Below are positions 1 through 8,850 of a DNA stretch of 64,000 bases, in pieces. This DNA comes from Carnobacteriaceae bacterium zg-84 (GTDB lineage Bacteria > Bacillota > Bacilli > Lactobacillales > Aerococcaceae). Position numbers and translations under genes: made by a program. The DNA lies in assembly GCA_013874835.1 (NCBI GenBank), contig CP059430.1, forward strand, positions 1,754,864-1,818,863, in the 5' to 3' direction. The number at the start of each line of letters is the position of its first letter. Within the stretch, counting starts at the first letter, position 1. The notes under the pieces are model-generated. The model ran no database searches. It was not told where the DNA came from and saw only the letters and a program-made list of their open reading frames with translations.

Positions 1-280
1 GTTTTTCAACTAAAACATGCTTCCCATGCTCCAATGCCAACTTAGCATATTCATAATGTGATGCCATAGGCGTTGTAATGACAATAAGATTTACGGTAGT
101 ATCTTTTAATAAAACATCTAAATCTGTTGTATAAGTGACATAAGGCTGTTTTTCCCACTCTGATTTAAAATGACGAACATACACATATTTCACTTTAAAT
201 TTATCTTTCAATGTTCTGACAAATGGCAGATGATAACGATTTGTACTTTTCCCATTCCCAATATACGCAAGTGTTAACAT
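1..280 (-). CDS. Gfo/Idh/MocA family oxidoreductase, N-terminal part (cut by window edge)
   Basis: About 93 residues are visible, running off the left edge. The protein starts MLTLAYIGNGKSTNRYHLPF, a beta strand plus glycine-rich turn as in an NAD(P)-binding Rossmann fold. Further on come a TDLDVLL segment, the VITTPMASHYEYAKLAL stretch and HGKHVLVEK, which match the conserved N-terminal half of the Gfo/Idh/MocA sugar/inositol dehydrogenase family; the last carries the family's EK(P) motif. The start is supported by GAGG a few bases upstream of the ATG at 278-280. The substrate cannot be inferred because the C-terminal domain is missing. Confidence 0.8.
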   Translation of the reverse strand, partial: MLTLAYIGNGKSTNRYHLPFVRTLKDKFKVKYVYVRHFKSEWEKQPYVTYTTDLDVLLKDTTVNLIVITTPMASHYEYAKLALEHGKHVLVEK

Positions 281-361
281 ATTATACCTCTTTTACATTT
301 TTATCAAACTAACTATATCATTCTCAACCTTTTTTCAAAAGTATTTTTATCTCAAAATAAC

Positions 362-395
362 AAAAGAAGATGATTGCTACTCATCATCTTCTTTT
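362..395 (-). terminator. Probable terminator after the whiA operon
   Basis: A 12-bp perfect inverted repeat (AAAAGAAGATGA, 362-373, with 384-395) is followed on the minus strand by a T-rich stretch. Its first arm lies in the last codons of the 46-residue ORF, a common arrangement for compact operon ends. The stem is AT-rich and the T tail is interrupted, so strength is uncertain. Confidence 0.55.
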
Positions 396-517
396 GTTTC
401 TTCTTGTTTTTTCTCTTTTTCTTTATCAAATAATGCTTCAACATCAATAAATTTACTCAATCCATTTGTTAGCTGCTCAATTTGTTTTTCAATAAAATCT
501 TTATCTTGCAATGCCAT
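377..517 (-). CDS. Small acidic/charged protein of 46 residues directly after WhiA
   Basis: The ATG at 515-517 follows the WhiA stop directly (TAAATG) and is preceded by AGAAGGTG, a usable ribosome binding site inside the end of whiA. The peptide begins MALQDKDFIEKQIEQLTNGL, likely one amphipathic helix, and ends in a Lys/Glu-rich tail (KEKEKKQEE..EDDE). There is no membrane segment or cysteine. The N-terminal helix faintly recalls small DUF6483-like proteins, but that is a weak impression. Translational coupling and the terminator overlapping its 3' end suggest it is expressed as the last gene of rapZ-yvcK-whiA. Function unknown. Confidence 0.55.
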   Translation of the reverse strand: MALQDKDFIEKQIEQLTNGLSKFIDVEALFDKEKEKKQEETKEDDE

Positions 518-1453
518 TTAAACACCTTCTTTTTTTAGTTTATCTGCAAATGCAACAATTTTTCGTAAACGATGATTTATTCCTGACTTAGAAACCGTTT
601 CTCCAACAATCATCTCTCCGATTTCCATTAAACTAGATTCTGGATAAGAAAGTCTTAGCTCTGCCACTTCTTTTAATTTTGGTGGCAATTCGTCCAGACC
701 TACTTTTTCTGCAATGTAATTGATCGCTTCAATTTGTTTACTTGAGGCATTGATAACTTTACTTAAATTGGCATTTTCACAATTCACAATCCGATTAACC
801 GAATTTCTCATATCTCGAATAATACGAATATCCTCAAATTTCATCATACTATTTAATGCACCGATAAGCACAAGAAAATCTGCAATTTTCTCAGCCTCTT
901 TAATATAGGCAATATACCCATTGCGTCGTTCAATAATACGACCATTCATATAAAAGCGATTTATCATATCACAAATATCTTGACTATGGTCTTCATAGTT
1001 TGAATAAATTTCAAGGTGATAACTACTCTTTTCAGGATTATTAACAGAACCTCCTGCTAAAAACGCCCCTCGTAAATATGACTTTACTTTTTGCTCATTA
1101 TTTTTAATATTTTTAGGTACTCTTGTTTGGAAAAACAAACCGTCCATAATACCTAAATCTGTTAAAATTTCTTTTGTGCCTGTTTTTAAACGTACAATAT
1201 AAATATTATTTTTCTTTAACTTCATTTTACGACGAACAAGTAATTCACTTTCAACATCATAATGATCTTTCAATAACGTATACATACGTCTAGCAATAGC
1301 TGCATTTTCTGTTTGCACATTTAAAATAAACTTTTGCTGATACAAACTGACTGCCCCATTCATTTGGATAAGCGCTGCAAGTTCCGCTTTGGCATGTTCC
1401 TTATGAACTTCTAAAGACGTTAATTCTTTTTTCACTTGAGCCGCATAAGACAT
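518..1453 (-). CDS. whiA: WhiA, DNA-binding regulator of the RapZ-YvcK-WhiA operon
   Basis: 311 residues, normal length for WhiA. The family has an N-terminal LAGLIDADG-like fold without nuclease activity and a C-terminal helix-turn-helix domain. Here the N-terminal part starts [11 protein letters not shown], the linker carries [20 protein letters not shown] (a family signature), and the C-terminal part (about 220-310) has [17 protein letters not shown] and [10 protein letters not shown], the HTH region. In actinomycetes WhiA controls sporulation/division genes; in Bacillus it influences cell division and chromosome segregation. It is the third gene after rapZ and yvcK, the usual Firmicutes order. 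AAGAAAGGTGGTG precedes the ATG. Confidence 0.97.
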   Translation of the reverse strand: MSYAAQVKKELTSLEVHKEHAKAELAALIQMNGAVSLYQQKFILNVQTENAAIARRMYTLLKDHYDVESELLVRRKMKLKKNNIYIVRLKTGTKEILTDLGIMDGLFFQTRVPKNIKNNEQKVKSYLRGAFLAGGSVNNPEKSSYHLEIYSNYEDHSQDICDMINRFYMNGRIIERRNGYIAYIKEAEKIADFLVLIGALNSMMKFEDIRIIRDMRNSVNRIVNCENANLSKVINASSKQIEAINYIAEKVGLDELPPKLKEVAELRLSYPESSLMEIGEMIVGETVSKSGINHRLRKIVAFADKLKKEGV

Positions 1454-1482
1454 GTTATCACCACCTTTCTTATCACTATTTT

Positions 1483-2466
1483 TTATTTTTCAAATACACT
1501 GTTTAATAGTGTCATCAACTCTTCAACTACTTTTTTACCGTCGTGGAACGCACCATTTTCTTTCATTTCTAAGAAATTTGTCGAAATCACACGACATCCT
1601 TCTCCTCGTAGACCGTCAAAATGGTGCTTCACTTGTAATAAATACTCTTCGCCTTTTTGTTGATTTAAATAATCATCTGGTACAGTTTCTGTATTAACAA
1701 GAACCGTATCAATGAACATCTGCTTTAAATGGCGATGCAACACACGTACATGATCGGCATCTGTAAAGGATTCTGTTTCTCCTAATTGCGTCATAATATT
1801 GCAAATATAGACAATTTGCGCTTGTGTTTTTAAAATCGCTTCAGATACATTCGGAATCATTAGATTAGGTAAAATGCTTGTAAACAAACTTCCCGGACCT
1901 AACACTAACATATCTGCTTCTTCAATTGCTCTAACCACATCACTTGAGGCATGCGCATCTTCAATAGAACCGTCTTTCGTCGTCACATGAACATGCTTAA
2001 TACGTTTTCTCTCCTTAGCAATAGCAGACTCACCACTAACGACTGTTCCATCCATAAACGTGGCATGTAAAACAAGAGGCTCTTTAGCTGCCGCATAGAC
2101 TTGCCCTTGAATTTTCATCATACGTGACAATTCTTGAATAGCATCAAAAATATTATCACGCATTTCACTTAATGCCGCAATAATCAAATTGCCAATAGCA
2201 TGCCCTGCAAAAAATTTATCTTCGGAATTAAAACGATATTGAAAAATATCTAAATAAACATCGTCCAATGTCGATAAAGCCACTAAACAATTACGAATAT
2301 CTCCTGGCGGAATAATATTGACATAATCTCGAATAATGCCACTGCTTCCTCCGTCATCAGCTACTGTCACAATCGCCGTAATATCGATTGGATACTGTTT
2401 CAATTCTTTTAATAAAACCGGCAGCCCTGTTCCACCACCAATAATGGTTACTTTCTTTTTTCTCAT
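1483..2466 (-). CDS. yvcK: YvcK family gluconeogenesis/cell-shape factor (CofD-like)
   Basis: 327 residues. The N-terminus has the glycine-rich [13 protein letters not shown] loop, then [10 protein letters not shown] and [11 protein letters not shown], and later [15 protein letters not shown]; all are hallmarks of the YvcK/CofD superfamily. YvcK binds UDP-sugars and is needed for morphology and growth on gluconeogenic carbon sources in Bacillus and Listeria; it is not a true CofD, since no F420 genes are present. The start codon overlaps the rapZ stop (ATGA), indicating translational coupling, and whiA follows 29 bp downstream. Confidence 0.96.
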   Translation of the reverse strand: MRKKKVTIIGGGTGLPVLLKELKQYPIDITAIVTVADDGGSSGIIRDYVNIIPPGDIRNCLVALSTLDDVYLDIFQYRFNSEDKFFAGHAIGNLIIAALSEMRDNIFDAIQELSRMMKIQGQVYAAAKEPLVLHATFMDGTVVSGESAIAKERKRIKHVHVTTKDGSIEDAHASSDVVRAIEEADMLVLGPGSLFTSILPNLMIPNVSEAILKTQAQIVYICNIMTQLGETESFTDADHVRVLHRHLKQMFIDTVLVNTETVPDDYLNQQKGEEYLLQVKHHFDGLRGEGCRVISTNFLEMKENGAFHDGKKVVEELMTLLNSVFEK

Positions 2467-3353
2467 GAGCGATTCACCGTTTCTTTTCGTTTATCTTTAT
2501 CTCGATGTGTAATATTGACCGGATAACCACTTACCATTAAACTATTGCCCAAACGTTCCGTTAATGCAACAGAACGATGTTGCCCTCCAGTACAACCAAT
2601 AGCAATAACCACAGATGTTTTTCCTTCTTTTTTGTACCCTGGCACAATATAATCAATCAGCCCTTCAAAACGCTTATAAAATTCACTCGTTTCAGGCTGT
2701 TTCATCACATAATCATACACTTCTTCATCCAATCCCGTCAATGACCTTAGCTCAGGAACATAATGTGGGTTTGGTAAAAAACGCACATCCATAACAATAT
2801 CGGCATCAATCGGCACACCATATTTAAATCCGAATGACATCACTTCAATATGAAACACCGCACGATCATCCGACTTAAATTGCGTCATAATATTTTCTCT
2901 TAATTGTCTAGGAGAAATATTCGTTGTATCAATCACAATTTGTGCACGTGTTTTTAAATCAACAAGCAACTGACGCTCACGGCTGATGCCGTCGGTTATT
3001 AATCCCGTATTCCCAACAAGCGGATGTGTACGCCTTGTTTCTTTATAACGAGATACTAACGCTTCATCTTGACAATCTAAAAAGAGAATACGTGTTCTCA
3101 CAAGCGCTGTATTGTCAAAATCAATAATGGAGTCCATAATTTCATCGAAAAAGGCACGACTTCTTAAATCTATCACAAGCGCAATACGTGTGATTTTGCC
3201 ACTCTCTTTTACAATATCCCAAAATTTCGTCAACAAACTCGGTGGCATATTATCGACACAAAAATATCCCAAATCTTCAAAACTTTGCATTGCCACTGTC
3301 TTACCAGCACCACTCATTCCTGTAATAATGACTAATTCTAACGCTTCTGCCAT
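2463..3353 (-). CDS. rapZ: RapZ family RNase adapter / nucleotide-binding protein (YvcJ)
   Basis: 296 residues. The Walker A motif GMSGAGKT lies at residues 12-19, followed by the conserved [15 protein letters not shown] segment. The C-terminal half contains [24 protein letters not shown] and [16 protein letters not shown], the typical RapZ C-terminal signature. E. coli RapZ delivers sRNA GlmZ to RNase E; in Firmicutes the homologue YvcJ hydrolyses nucleotides and affects competence, and its RNA role is unproven. First gene of the rapZ-yvcK-whiA operon, behind an extended -10 promoter. Confidence 0.96.
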   Translation of the reverse strand: MAEALELVIITGMSGAGKTVAMQSFEDLGYFCVDNMPPSLLTKFWDIVKESGKITRIALVIDLRSRAFFDEIMDSIIDFDNTALVRTRILFLDCQDEALVSRYKETRRTHPLVGNTGLITDGISRERQLLVDLKTRAQIVIDTTNISPRQLRENIMTQFKSDDRAVFHIEVMSFGFKYGVPIDADIVMDVRFLPNPHYVPELRSLTGLDEEVYDYVMKQPETSEFYKRFEGLIDYIVPGYKKEGKTSVVIAIGCTGGQHRSVALTERLGNSLMVSGYPVNITHRDKDKRKETVNRS

Positions 3354-3382
3354 TGTCTATCTCCTTTTCTTTTAATAACACC

Positions 3383-3388
3383 ATTATA
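3383..3388 (-). promoter_or_regulatory. Promoter -10 of the rapZ-yvcK-whiA operon
   Basis: On the minus strand this reads TGATATAATGG, a perfect TATAAT preceded by an extended TG. No good -35 element is visible at the right spacing. It lies about 30 bp upstream of rapZ and immediately after the glnA terminator. Confidence 0.5.
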
Positions 3389-3392
3389 TCAC

Positions 3393-3427
3393 AAAAAAGA
3401 TAGCAAATGGTTCTATCATTTACTATC
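3393..3427 (-). terminator. Intrinsic terminator of glnRA
   Basis: An 11-bp stem (3399-3409 with 3417-3427; one G-U pair on the minus-strand RNA) is followed by six T residues on the minus strand. It lies about 110 bp after the glnA stop. Confidence 0.7.
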
Positions 3428-3539
3428 TCTTCTCACTTCATTTTATATAAAGATACCTTTTGTATAAACAGCTTTTCTAACTAGAAACCAACCTTATTTG
3501 TGATTGCCACACAATAGACAGTTTTTATTAGATAGTATT

Positions 3540-4877
3540 TTAGAATAGCGTTAAATAACGTTCTAGTTCCCACTTCGTCACTTGTGTACGATAAGATTGA
3601 AACTCCAATGTTTTTTCTGCTATAAAATTCTGTTGAATATGTTTACCTAAAGCATTTTTAACAACTTCATCTTTTTCAAATTCATCAATAGCCTCTAATA
3701 AATTACCCGGTAAATCTAAAATACCATTATCAAGTCTATCTTTAGCAGACATTTGATAAATATTACGATTAACTGCTGCTGGTGGCATTTTTTTATTCAC
3801 AATACCGTCCAATCCAGACTTAATCAACACAGACAATACTAAGTATGGATTTGCCATTGGATCAACACTTCTCAACTCTACACGTGTCGAATTTTCTCTT
3901 GAGGCTGGAATACGAATTAACGGCGAACGATTTTGCCCACTCCAAGCTACGTAAACAGGTGCCTCATACCCTGGCACAAGACGTTTGTATGAATTAACTG
4001 TTGGATTACAAATAGCTGTAAAACCTCGAGCATGCTCCAATAACCCTGCAATAAAATGCATTGCTGTATCGCTCAATCCGTCTGGGGCATCTTTATCGTA
4101 AAACACATTTCCGTTTTCATCAAATAAAGACATATTACAGTGCATCCCCGAACCATTGATCCCATAAACAGGTTTTGCCATAAACGTTGCATGTAAGCCA
4201 TGCTGACGTGCCACCGTTTTTACAATCAATTTAAATGTTTGAATATTATCACACGCATCAAGAGCATCAGCATACTTCCAATCTATCTCATGTTGTCCTG
4301 GCGCAGCTTCATGATGACTTGCTTCAATATCAAATCCTAACTCTTCTAATTGTAACACAATATCACGACGACAATTTTCCCCTAAATCCGTTGGTGCTAA
4401 ATCAAAATAGCCACCTTCATCGTTTAATTTCATCGTTGGATTGCCGTATTCATCTAACTTAAATAAGAAAAATTCTGGTTCTGGCCCTAAATTAAAATCC
4501 GTAAATCCTAACTCTCTCATTTCAGATAAGACACGCTTTAAATTCGCTCTCGGATCTCCTTCAAAAGGAGTACCGTCTGGATTATAAATATCACAAATCA
4601 AACGTGCAATTTTTCCTTGCCCATTATCCCACGGAAAAACTAGCCATGTTGATAGATCTGGATACAAATACATATCACTTTCTTCAATACGCACAAAGCC
4701 CTCAATAGATGAGCCGTCAAACATCATTTTATTTGCTAATACTTTTTCTAACTGACTAATAGGTACTTCAACATTTTTGATTGTTCCTAATATATCCGTA
4801 AACATTAATCTTAAATATCGAACATCTTTTTCTTTAACATCTTTTAATACTGTATCTCGCGTGATTTGTTTTTTCAT
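3540..4877 (-). CDS. glnA: Type I glutamine synthetase
   Basis: 445 residues, the length of the Firmicutes GSI-alpha enzyme, which makes glutamine from glutamate, ammonia and ATP. Visible active-site signatures: DGSSIEGF in the N-terminal beta-grasp domain, GPEPEFFLF and [12 protein letters not shown] (metal ligands), [12 protein letters not shown], the ATP-binding [19 protein letters not shown] region and [19 protein letters not shown]. Short GSI-alpha enzymes are regulated by feedback inhibition and interaction with GlnR rather than adenylylation. It follows glnR by 23 bp and shares its promoter and GlnR operators. Confidence 0.98.
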   Translation of the reverse strand: MKKQITRDTVLKDVKEKDVRYLRLMFTDILGTIKNVEVPISQLEKVLANKMMFDGSSIEGFVRIEESDMYLYPDLSTWLVFPWDNGQGKIARLICDIYNPDGTPFEGDPRANLKRVLSEMRELGFTDFNLGPEPEFFLFKLDEYGNPTMKLNDEGGYFDLAPTDLGENCRRDIVLQLEELGFDIEASHHEAAPGQHEIDWKYADALDACDNIQTFKLIVKTVARQHGLHATFMAKPVYGINGSGMHCNMSLFDENGNVFYDKDAPDGLSDTAMHFIAGLLEHARGFTAICNPTVNSYKRLVPGYEAPVYVAWSGQNRSPLIRIPASRENSTRVELRSVDPMANPYLVLSVLIKSGLDGIVNKKMPPAAVNRNIYQMSAKDRLDNGILDLPGNLLEAIDEFEKDEVVKNALGKHIQQNFIAEKTLEFQSYRTQVTKWELERYLTLF

Positions 4878-4900
4878 TTTTCTCTCGTCCTTTATTTAAA

Positions 4901-5251
4901 TTAACGATCATGTCGCCACTCTTGTTGATTCATCATTTCTTGATAAAAGATACGTCTAACATCTTCATCTGTTAAAAACTTTTGAGCAGGTTGCTCTTTT
5001 TCTTTTTCAACTTTTGTATATTTCTTTTTAATCGCAACAATTGTTAGACCTTCTGCTAAATAATCTTTAATTTCTAACAATTTATCAACATCATTTAAAG
5101 AATACAAACGTCGATTTGTTTGAGAACGTTTTGGTATAATCAACCCTTGTTCTTCATAATATCGAATTTGTCTAGCTGTTAAGTCCGTCAGTGTCATCAT
5201 TGTCCCAATCGGAAAAACCGGCATTGAACGTCGTATTTCTTTACCCTTCAT
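4901..5251 (-). CDS. glnR: GlnR, MerR-family nitrogen repressor
   Basis: 116 residues from the ATG at 5249-5251. A GTG five codons upstream lies in the Shine-Dalgarno sequence (AAGGAG) of that ATG, so the shorter start is chosen. The MerR winged-helix domain is seen as MTLTDLTARQIRYYEEQGLI followed by NRRLYSLNDVDKLLEIKDYL. The C-terminal tail, which in Bacillus GlnR is autoinhibitory and senses feedback-inhibited glutamine synthetase, has KFLTDEDVRRIFYQEMMNQ. GlnR represses glnRA and other nitrogen genes in glutamine excess. Two GlnR-box-like palindromes upstream indicate autoregulation. Confidence 0.95.
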   Translation of the reverse strand: MKGKEIRRSMPVFPIGTMMTLTDLTARQIRYYEEQGLIIPKRSQTNRRLYSLNDVDKLLEIKDYLAEGLTIVAIKKKYTKVEKEKEQPAQKFLTDEDVRRIFYQEMMNQQEWRHDR

Positions 5252-5303
5252 AAAACTCTCCTTCACATGAAGAACACTTATACAAGTGTTAGGACCTAGT
5301 CAC

Positions 5304-5309
5304 ATTATA
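5304..5309 (-). promoter_or_regulatory. Promoter -10 of glnRA
   Basis: The minus strand reads GCTATAATG, a perfect TATAAT about 50 bp upstream of the glnR ATG. The -35 region is weak and is covered by a GlnR-box-like element (5319-5335), consistent with repression by occlusion. Confidence 0.55.
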
Positions 5310-5318
5310 GCACTCTTA

Positions 5319-5335
5319 TGTAAAGTAATGCTACA
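5319..5335. promoter_or_regulatory. Probable GlnR operator, promoter-proximal
   Basis: TGTAAAGTAATGCTACA matches the GlnR/TnrA consensus TGTNA-N7-TNACA at all but one fixed position (C for T at the start of the second half). It overlaps the -35 region of the glnRA promoter. Confidence 0.6.
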
Positions 5336-5392
5336 TTATTATGCTATCATATAAAAAGTTTTACATACTTTCAAGAAAAAACTCCCTTATCA

Positions 5393-5409
5393 TGTTACAA
5401 AATATAACA
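5393..5409. promoter_or_regulatory. GlnR operator, distal, perfect consensus match
   Basis: TGTTACAAAATATAACA fits TGTNA-N7-TNACA exactly. It lies 74 bp upstream of the proximal site, i.e. about seven helical turns, an arrangement compatible with cooperative binding of two GlnR dimers. It directly abuts the terminator of the lactonase gene. Confidence 0.75.
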
Positions 5410-5410
5410 T

Positions 5411-5446
5411 AACCACCAAAAGATGAACGCTCATCTTTTGGTGGTT
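5411..5446 (-). terminator. Terminator after the trmN6-yazA-rsmI-lactonase operon
   Basis: A perfect 16-bp stem (5411-5426 with 5431-5446) with a four-base loop lies 9 bp past the lactonase stop codon. The following minus-strand bases are moderately T-rich. Confidence 0.75.
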
Positions 5447-5455
5447 TCTACATCA

Positions 5456-6469
5456 TCATAACGGTGTCACACAGACGCACTCCGGAGCAATCGCTTCTTT
5501 ATCTTGTAATGTCAATACACCCGTTTTAGTATCTCGGCTAAACAATGATAACACATCGTCATCTTGATGACCGATAATAATAAAATCTTCTGTTTGATTA
5601 AAATGAAAATCTCGTGGTGTTTTTCCCTCTGTTTTTATCCATTGAATTGGTTCTAAAACGCCACTATTATTAACTTTATATACAACAATACTATCGTGTC
5701 CTCGGTTAGACGCATACACAAACTGTCCATCGCTCGTCACCCGAATCGCTGCCCCTCCACTCCAATCTGTATATTCTTCTGGTAATAAAGACACCGTTTC
5801 TATATGCGTTAAAACACCTTTTTCATAACGACAAATATCAATCTCATTAGATAATTCACCTAATACATAAACAATAGGTAATGTTGGATGTTGAACAAGA
5901 TGTCTTGGTCCAAATCCAGCTTTTGTTTGATAACAAAACACCTCTTTTACCTCTCCACTTACTTTCACATCAAACACATGCACCTTATCTGTCCCTAAAT
6001 CACAAACCATTAAATACTCACTTGCTCTATCCATTTGCACATAATGTACATGAGATGATTGTTGATTTTCATGTACACTTGATCCTTCAAATTGCACAGA
6101 CTGAACCACATCTAATCCATCATCTGTGATAGCTATCACATCAAAAAAACCTTGATGATAGTTTGCACTAAAAATCAACTGACGCTTTTTATCAAATGAC
6201 ACATAACATGGTGGATTGACACCTTCTGTTAACGCCGCTGCAATTTGACGATACACATCATCTTGTTTTTCTAATAAAGCAACACCTGCCCAGTCCCCTT
6301 CTTTCACAACAGAAAAGGCAAAATCTCCCACTGTTGTCACATATGTTGGGGACTCTATTTCAAGAGCTAATTTAACATTCGTTATTTTCTTTTTATCTGT
6401 ATCTAATGTTGCAAAAGATACTCCTTTATTACGTCCTTTTGTATACCCACCTAATACTAATGTTTCCAT
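5456..6469 (-). CDS. Lactonase family protein (6-phosphogluconolactonase-like beta-propeller)
   Basis: 337 residues of the seven-bladed beta-propeller lactonase family (YkgB/Pgl type). Recognisable segments: GGYTKGRNKGVSFATLD at the N-terminus, NPPCYVSFDKKRQLIFSANYHQG, SSHVHYVQMD, GFGPRHLVQHPTLPIVYVLGELSN, SNRGHDSIVVYKV and PRDFHFNQTEDFIIIGHQDDD, the repeating blade motifs. Some members hydrolyse 6-phosphogluconolactone in the pentose phosphate pathway; the exact substrate here is not proven. It starts 9 bp after rsmI with AGGAG before the ATG, so it is probably co-transcribed with that operon. Confidence 0.88.
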   Translation of the reverse strand: METLVLGGYTKGRNKGVSFATLDTDKKKITNVKLALEIESPTYVTTVGDFAFSVVKEGDWAGVALLEKQDDVYRQIAAALTEGVNPPCYVSFDKKRQLIFSANYHQGFFDVIAITDDGLDVVQSVQFEGSSVHENQQSSHVHYVQMDRASEYLMVCDLGTDKVHVFDVKVSGEVKEVFCYQTKAGFGPRHLVQHPTLPIVYVLGELSNEIDICRYEKGVLTHIETVSLLPEEYTDWSGGAAIRVTSDGQFVYASNRGHDSIVVYKVNNSGVLEPIQWIKTEGKTPRDFHFNQTEDFIIIGHQDDDVLSLFSRDTKTGVLTLQDKEAIAPECVCVTPL

Positions 6470-6478
6470 ACATTTCTC

Positions 6479-7345
6479 CTATTCTTGATGATACGCTTGG
6501 TAAACATCTTGCTTTTTCATTTTTTTCATTTTCGCCACGTACTTAATGGCTTCTTTCGCTGTCAGATCTTGCTCCTGCATAACTTGTAAAACACACTCTT
6601 TCAACGGCAAATCTACCATCTCTTCCTGACTATCCTCATCCGATGTTCCTGACACTAATAAACATATCTCACCTTTTAACTCGATTTCTTCTAAGTATAT
6701 TTGAATTTCTTTTAAACTGCCTCTTATATATTCTTCATATCGTTTCGTTAATTCACGACAAATAACAGCCTGCCTCGTTTCATCAAATACATTAGATAAC
6801 ACTTGTATTGTCTTTTTAATCCGATGTGGTGATTCATAAAAAATAAGCGTTTCTTCTCGTGACTTTAATTGCTCAAGCACAAATATCTGTTCTTGTTTTT
6901 TTCTAGGTAAAAAACCATAAAAATAAAATGGTTGAGGCGATAAACCTGACGCTATCAGCGCCGTTAGTCCTGCACTCGCTCCTGGAATTGACACTACCGG
7001 AATATGCTGTTCAAGACAAGCAAGTACCAATTCATGTCCTGGATCACTAATGGACGGCATACCCGCATCACTCACTTGCGCAATACTTTCTCCTTGATGT
7101 AATTTATCAATTAAATAGTCAATCTTTTCCATAATATTATGTTCATGCAGACTTATTTGAGGTGTTTTTATATGAAAATGATTTAATAATTTTTTTGTCT
7201 GTCTAGTATCTTCAGCGGCAATCAAAGTAACCTCGTCTAACAAACGAACCGCTCTATAGGTCATATCTTCTAAATTCCCAATAGGCGTTGGAATTAAATA
7301 TAAAATTCCACTTTGGCTATTTTCAAAACTCTTTTGAATGTGCAT
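6479..7345 (-). CDS. rsmI: 16S rRNA (cytidine1402-2'-O)-methyltransferase RsmI
   Basis: 288 residues. The tetrapyrrole-methylase-like fold is recognised from LIPTPIGNLEDMTYRAVRLL, AAEDTRQTKKLL, VSDAGMPSISDPGHELV, IPGASAGLTALIASGL and FYGFLPRKK. The C-terminal helical part (about 235-288) with LTAKEAIKYVAKMKKMKKQDVY is typical. It 2'-O-methylates C1402 in the ribosomal decoding centre. The gene overlaps yazA by 23 bp. In many Firmicutes this trmN6-yazA-rsmI trio sits next to yabA and holB; here those genes are about 50 kb away. Confidence 0.96.
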   Translation of the reverse strand: MHIQKSFENSQSGILYLIPTPIGNLEDMTYRAVRLLDEVTLIAAEDTRQTKKLLNHFHIKTPQISLHEHNIMEKIDYLIDKLHQGESIAQVSDAGMPSISDPGHELVLACLEQHIPVVSIPGASAGLTALIASGLSPQPFYFYGFLPRKKQEQIFVLEQLKSREETLIFYESPHRIKKTIQVLSNVFDETRQAVICRELTKRYEEYIRGSLKEIQIYLEEIELKGEICLLVSGTSDEDSQEEMVDLPLKECVLQVMQEQDLTAKEAIKYVAKMKKMKKQDVYQAYHQE

Positions 7346-7595
7346 GTTTTATATACGCTTCTTTCTCTTTTTTACTTAATTTTTTAAACATTGCTTCTTG
7401 CTTTGTTGCCATGGATCGTGTTGGAAAACTTTCAACATGAATAACTTTTACCGGACGTCTTGTTTTTGTGTACTTTGCTCCCTTATCCGATGTATTATGC
7501 TCTAATTCTCTTCTAGCAACATCTGTTGTATATCCAGCGTAAAATGTATTATCCGCACACATTAGTACATAAAAATAATGATTCTTACTCTCCAT
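7323..7595 (-). CDS. yazA: GIY-YIG nuclease-like protein YazA (UPF0213)
   Basis: 90 residues from the ATG at 7593-7595. This start has TTAGGAG upstream; an in-frame ATG further upstream lies inside trmN6 and lacks such a site. The GIY-YIG core is visible as FYVLMCADNTFYAGYTTD, and the downstream HNTSDKGAKYTKTRRPVKVIHVE with later KKLSKKEKEAYI matches the single-domain YazA/YhbQ family. Biochemical role is not established, although the family is predicted to be a nuclease. The start overlaps the trmN6 stop by 11 bp and the end overlaps rsmI. Confidence 0.92.
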   Translation of the reverse strand: MESKNHYFYVLMCADNTFYAGYTTDVARRELEHNTSDKGAKYTKTRRPVKVIHVESFPTRSMATKQEAMFKKLSKKEKEAYIKHAHSKEF

Positions 7596-8328
7596 ATAAA
7601 ATACTCCTAACAGGCTCGATATACTCATTTTTCTCATTAAACACAATGATAGGTGGAATTATCTTAATCCCTTTTTCTTTTCCTTGCTTAACTGCCTCAA
7701 TCAATACCATATTGGCATCTTTTTCTTTTTTCGGATGCACAAAACACATCTTTTTAGGGACTAATTGATGACTTTTTAATACTGTTAATAATTGAAGCAA
7801 TCTATCGGGACGATGAACACAATACAACTTTCCACCATTTTTTAATAATTGACTACTCGTGGATACCCACTCATCCAGTGTAATGGTTAATTCATGCCTT
7901 GCCAAAGCAATCGCATTTTCTTCATGTATATTTGCATAATCTTCTGTTGTAAAATAAGGTGGATTACATGTGATAACATCAACAGATCCTCTATCAAACC
8001 ACTTTTGTGCATCGTTATAATCACCGTGAATAATCTTTACTCTATCTTCGAGATGATTTAATGTTACCGTACGTTGTGCCATATCCGCTAAAATTTCTTG
8101 ATATTCAATGGCATAAATAGGATTATTTGTTTTAGCAGATATCATAAAAGCAACCGCGCCATTCCCCGAACACGCATCTAAAATACATGCTTTTTTATTC
8201 CTAGGCAATTCAGCAAAATGTGCAAGGAGAACCGCATCTAAAGAAAAAGAAAAAACTTTCTTGCTTTGAATAATCTGAATATTTTCTTTTATCAATGTAT
8301 CCAAGCGCTCATGTTCATATAGTTTCAT
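7585..8328 (-). CDS. trmN6: tRNA1(Val) (adenine37-N6)-methyltransferase family protein TrmN6 (YabB)
   Basis: 247 residues. SAM-dependent class I methyltransferase: ILDACSGNGAVAFMIS (motif I) at about 50-65, IYAIEYQEILADMA (motif II), and CNPPYFTTEDY, the NPPY catalytic motif of N6-adenine methylases, at about 120. The N-terminal LDTLIKENIQIIQSKKVFSFSLDAVLLAHF is characteristic of the TrmN6/YabB family. E. coli TrmN6 modifies A37 of tRNA1Val; the tRNA target in Firmicutes is assumed, not shown. First gene of an overlapping operon with yazA and rsmI. Confidence 0.92.
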   Translation of the reverse strand: MKLYEHERLDTLIKENIQIIQSKKVFSFSLDAVLLAHFAELPRNKKACILDACSGNGAVAFMISAKTNNPIYAIEYQEILADMAQRTVTLNHLEDRVKIIHGDYNDAQKWFDRGSVDVITCNPPYFTTEDYANIHEENAIALARHELTITLDEWVSTSSQLLKNGGKLYCVHRPDRLLQLLTVLKSHQLVPKKMCFVHPKKEKDANMVLIEAVKQGKEKGIKIIPPIIVFNEKNEYIEPVRSILYGE

Positions 8329-8375
8329 GATGTTAACTCCTTACTCTTTATCTTCATAAGTATACCAATTCTTAC

Positions 8376-8407
8376 ATAAAAAAAGAAGTACTCCGTAGGT
8401 ACTTCTT
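8376..8407 (-). terminator. Terminator overlapping the end of the PspC-like gene
   Basis: A 9-bp stem (8383-8391 with 8399-8407), including the stop codon region, is followed on the minus strand by seven consecutive T residues. Confidence 0.75.
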
Positions 8408-8681
8408 AAAAATCATCTTTTGTCGGTGTGACGTCTTTTCTAGTATTTGTTTTTTGATATGTTTGGTAATAAGTATAGTGTCTACTTTTTTGATACGATT
8501 CCAAAGGAATAATCAGTATGCCTAAAATGTAAATCCATAATGTTGTTGAAAAAGTTATTATAGAACTAATGGCAACAATGATGCGTATCACTGTGACATC
8601 TATATTAAAATATTCAGCTAAACCACCGCATATCCCGGCAATACGTCTATCCGTTCTTGATCTTGTTAATTTTTTCGCCAT
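8406..8681 (-). CDS. PspC domain-containing membrane protein
   Basis: 91 residues. The first 60 form a PspC domain: LTRSRTDRRIAGICGGLAEYF, then NIDVTVIRIIVAISSIITF and a hydrophobic stretch (about 33-58) ending GILIIPLE. The C-terminal 30 residues are polar and Tyr/Lys-rich (YTYYQTYQKT). Small Firmicutes PspC proteins are membrane-associated and sometimes belong to envelope-stress regulons, but no LiaFSR-type partners are adjacent. It is monocistronic, with a terminator over its stop codon. The stress role is an inference from the family. Confidence 0.88.
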   Translation of the reverse strand: MAKKLTRSRTDRRIAGICGGLAEYFNIDVTVIRIIVAISSIITFSTTLWIYILGILIIPLESYQKSRHYTYYQTYQKTNTRKDVTPTKDDF

Positions 8682-8769
8682 CTCTATTCCTCATTTATCT
8701 GCTATTATGTTCATTGAACATTATTAGTATAGCATAATTAAAAAATTTTTTATCCTGCTAAAGACTGAC

Positions 8770-8797
8770 TTGTTGTTTAAAAATAATATTATATAAT
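8770..8797 (+). promoter_or_regulatory. Promoter for the DUF2829-SDR pair
   Basis: TTGTTG (8770-8775) and TATAAT (8792-8797) are separated by 16 bp, in an AT-rich stretch about 55 bp upstream of the DUF2829 ATG. Confidence 0.6.
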
Positions 8798-8850
8798 ATA
8801 GTTAAAAGCATATTATATTTTATATGCTTTCAAAATAAAGGAGAAAAAAG

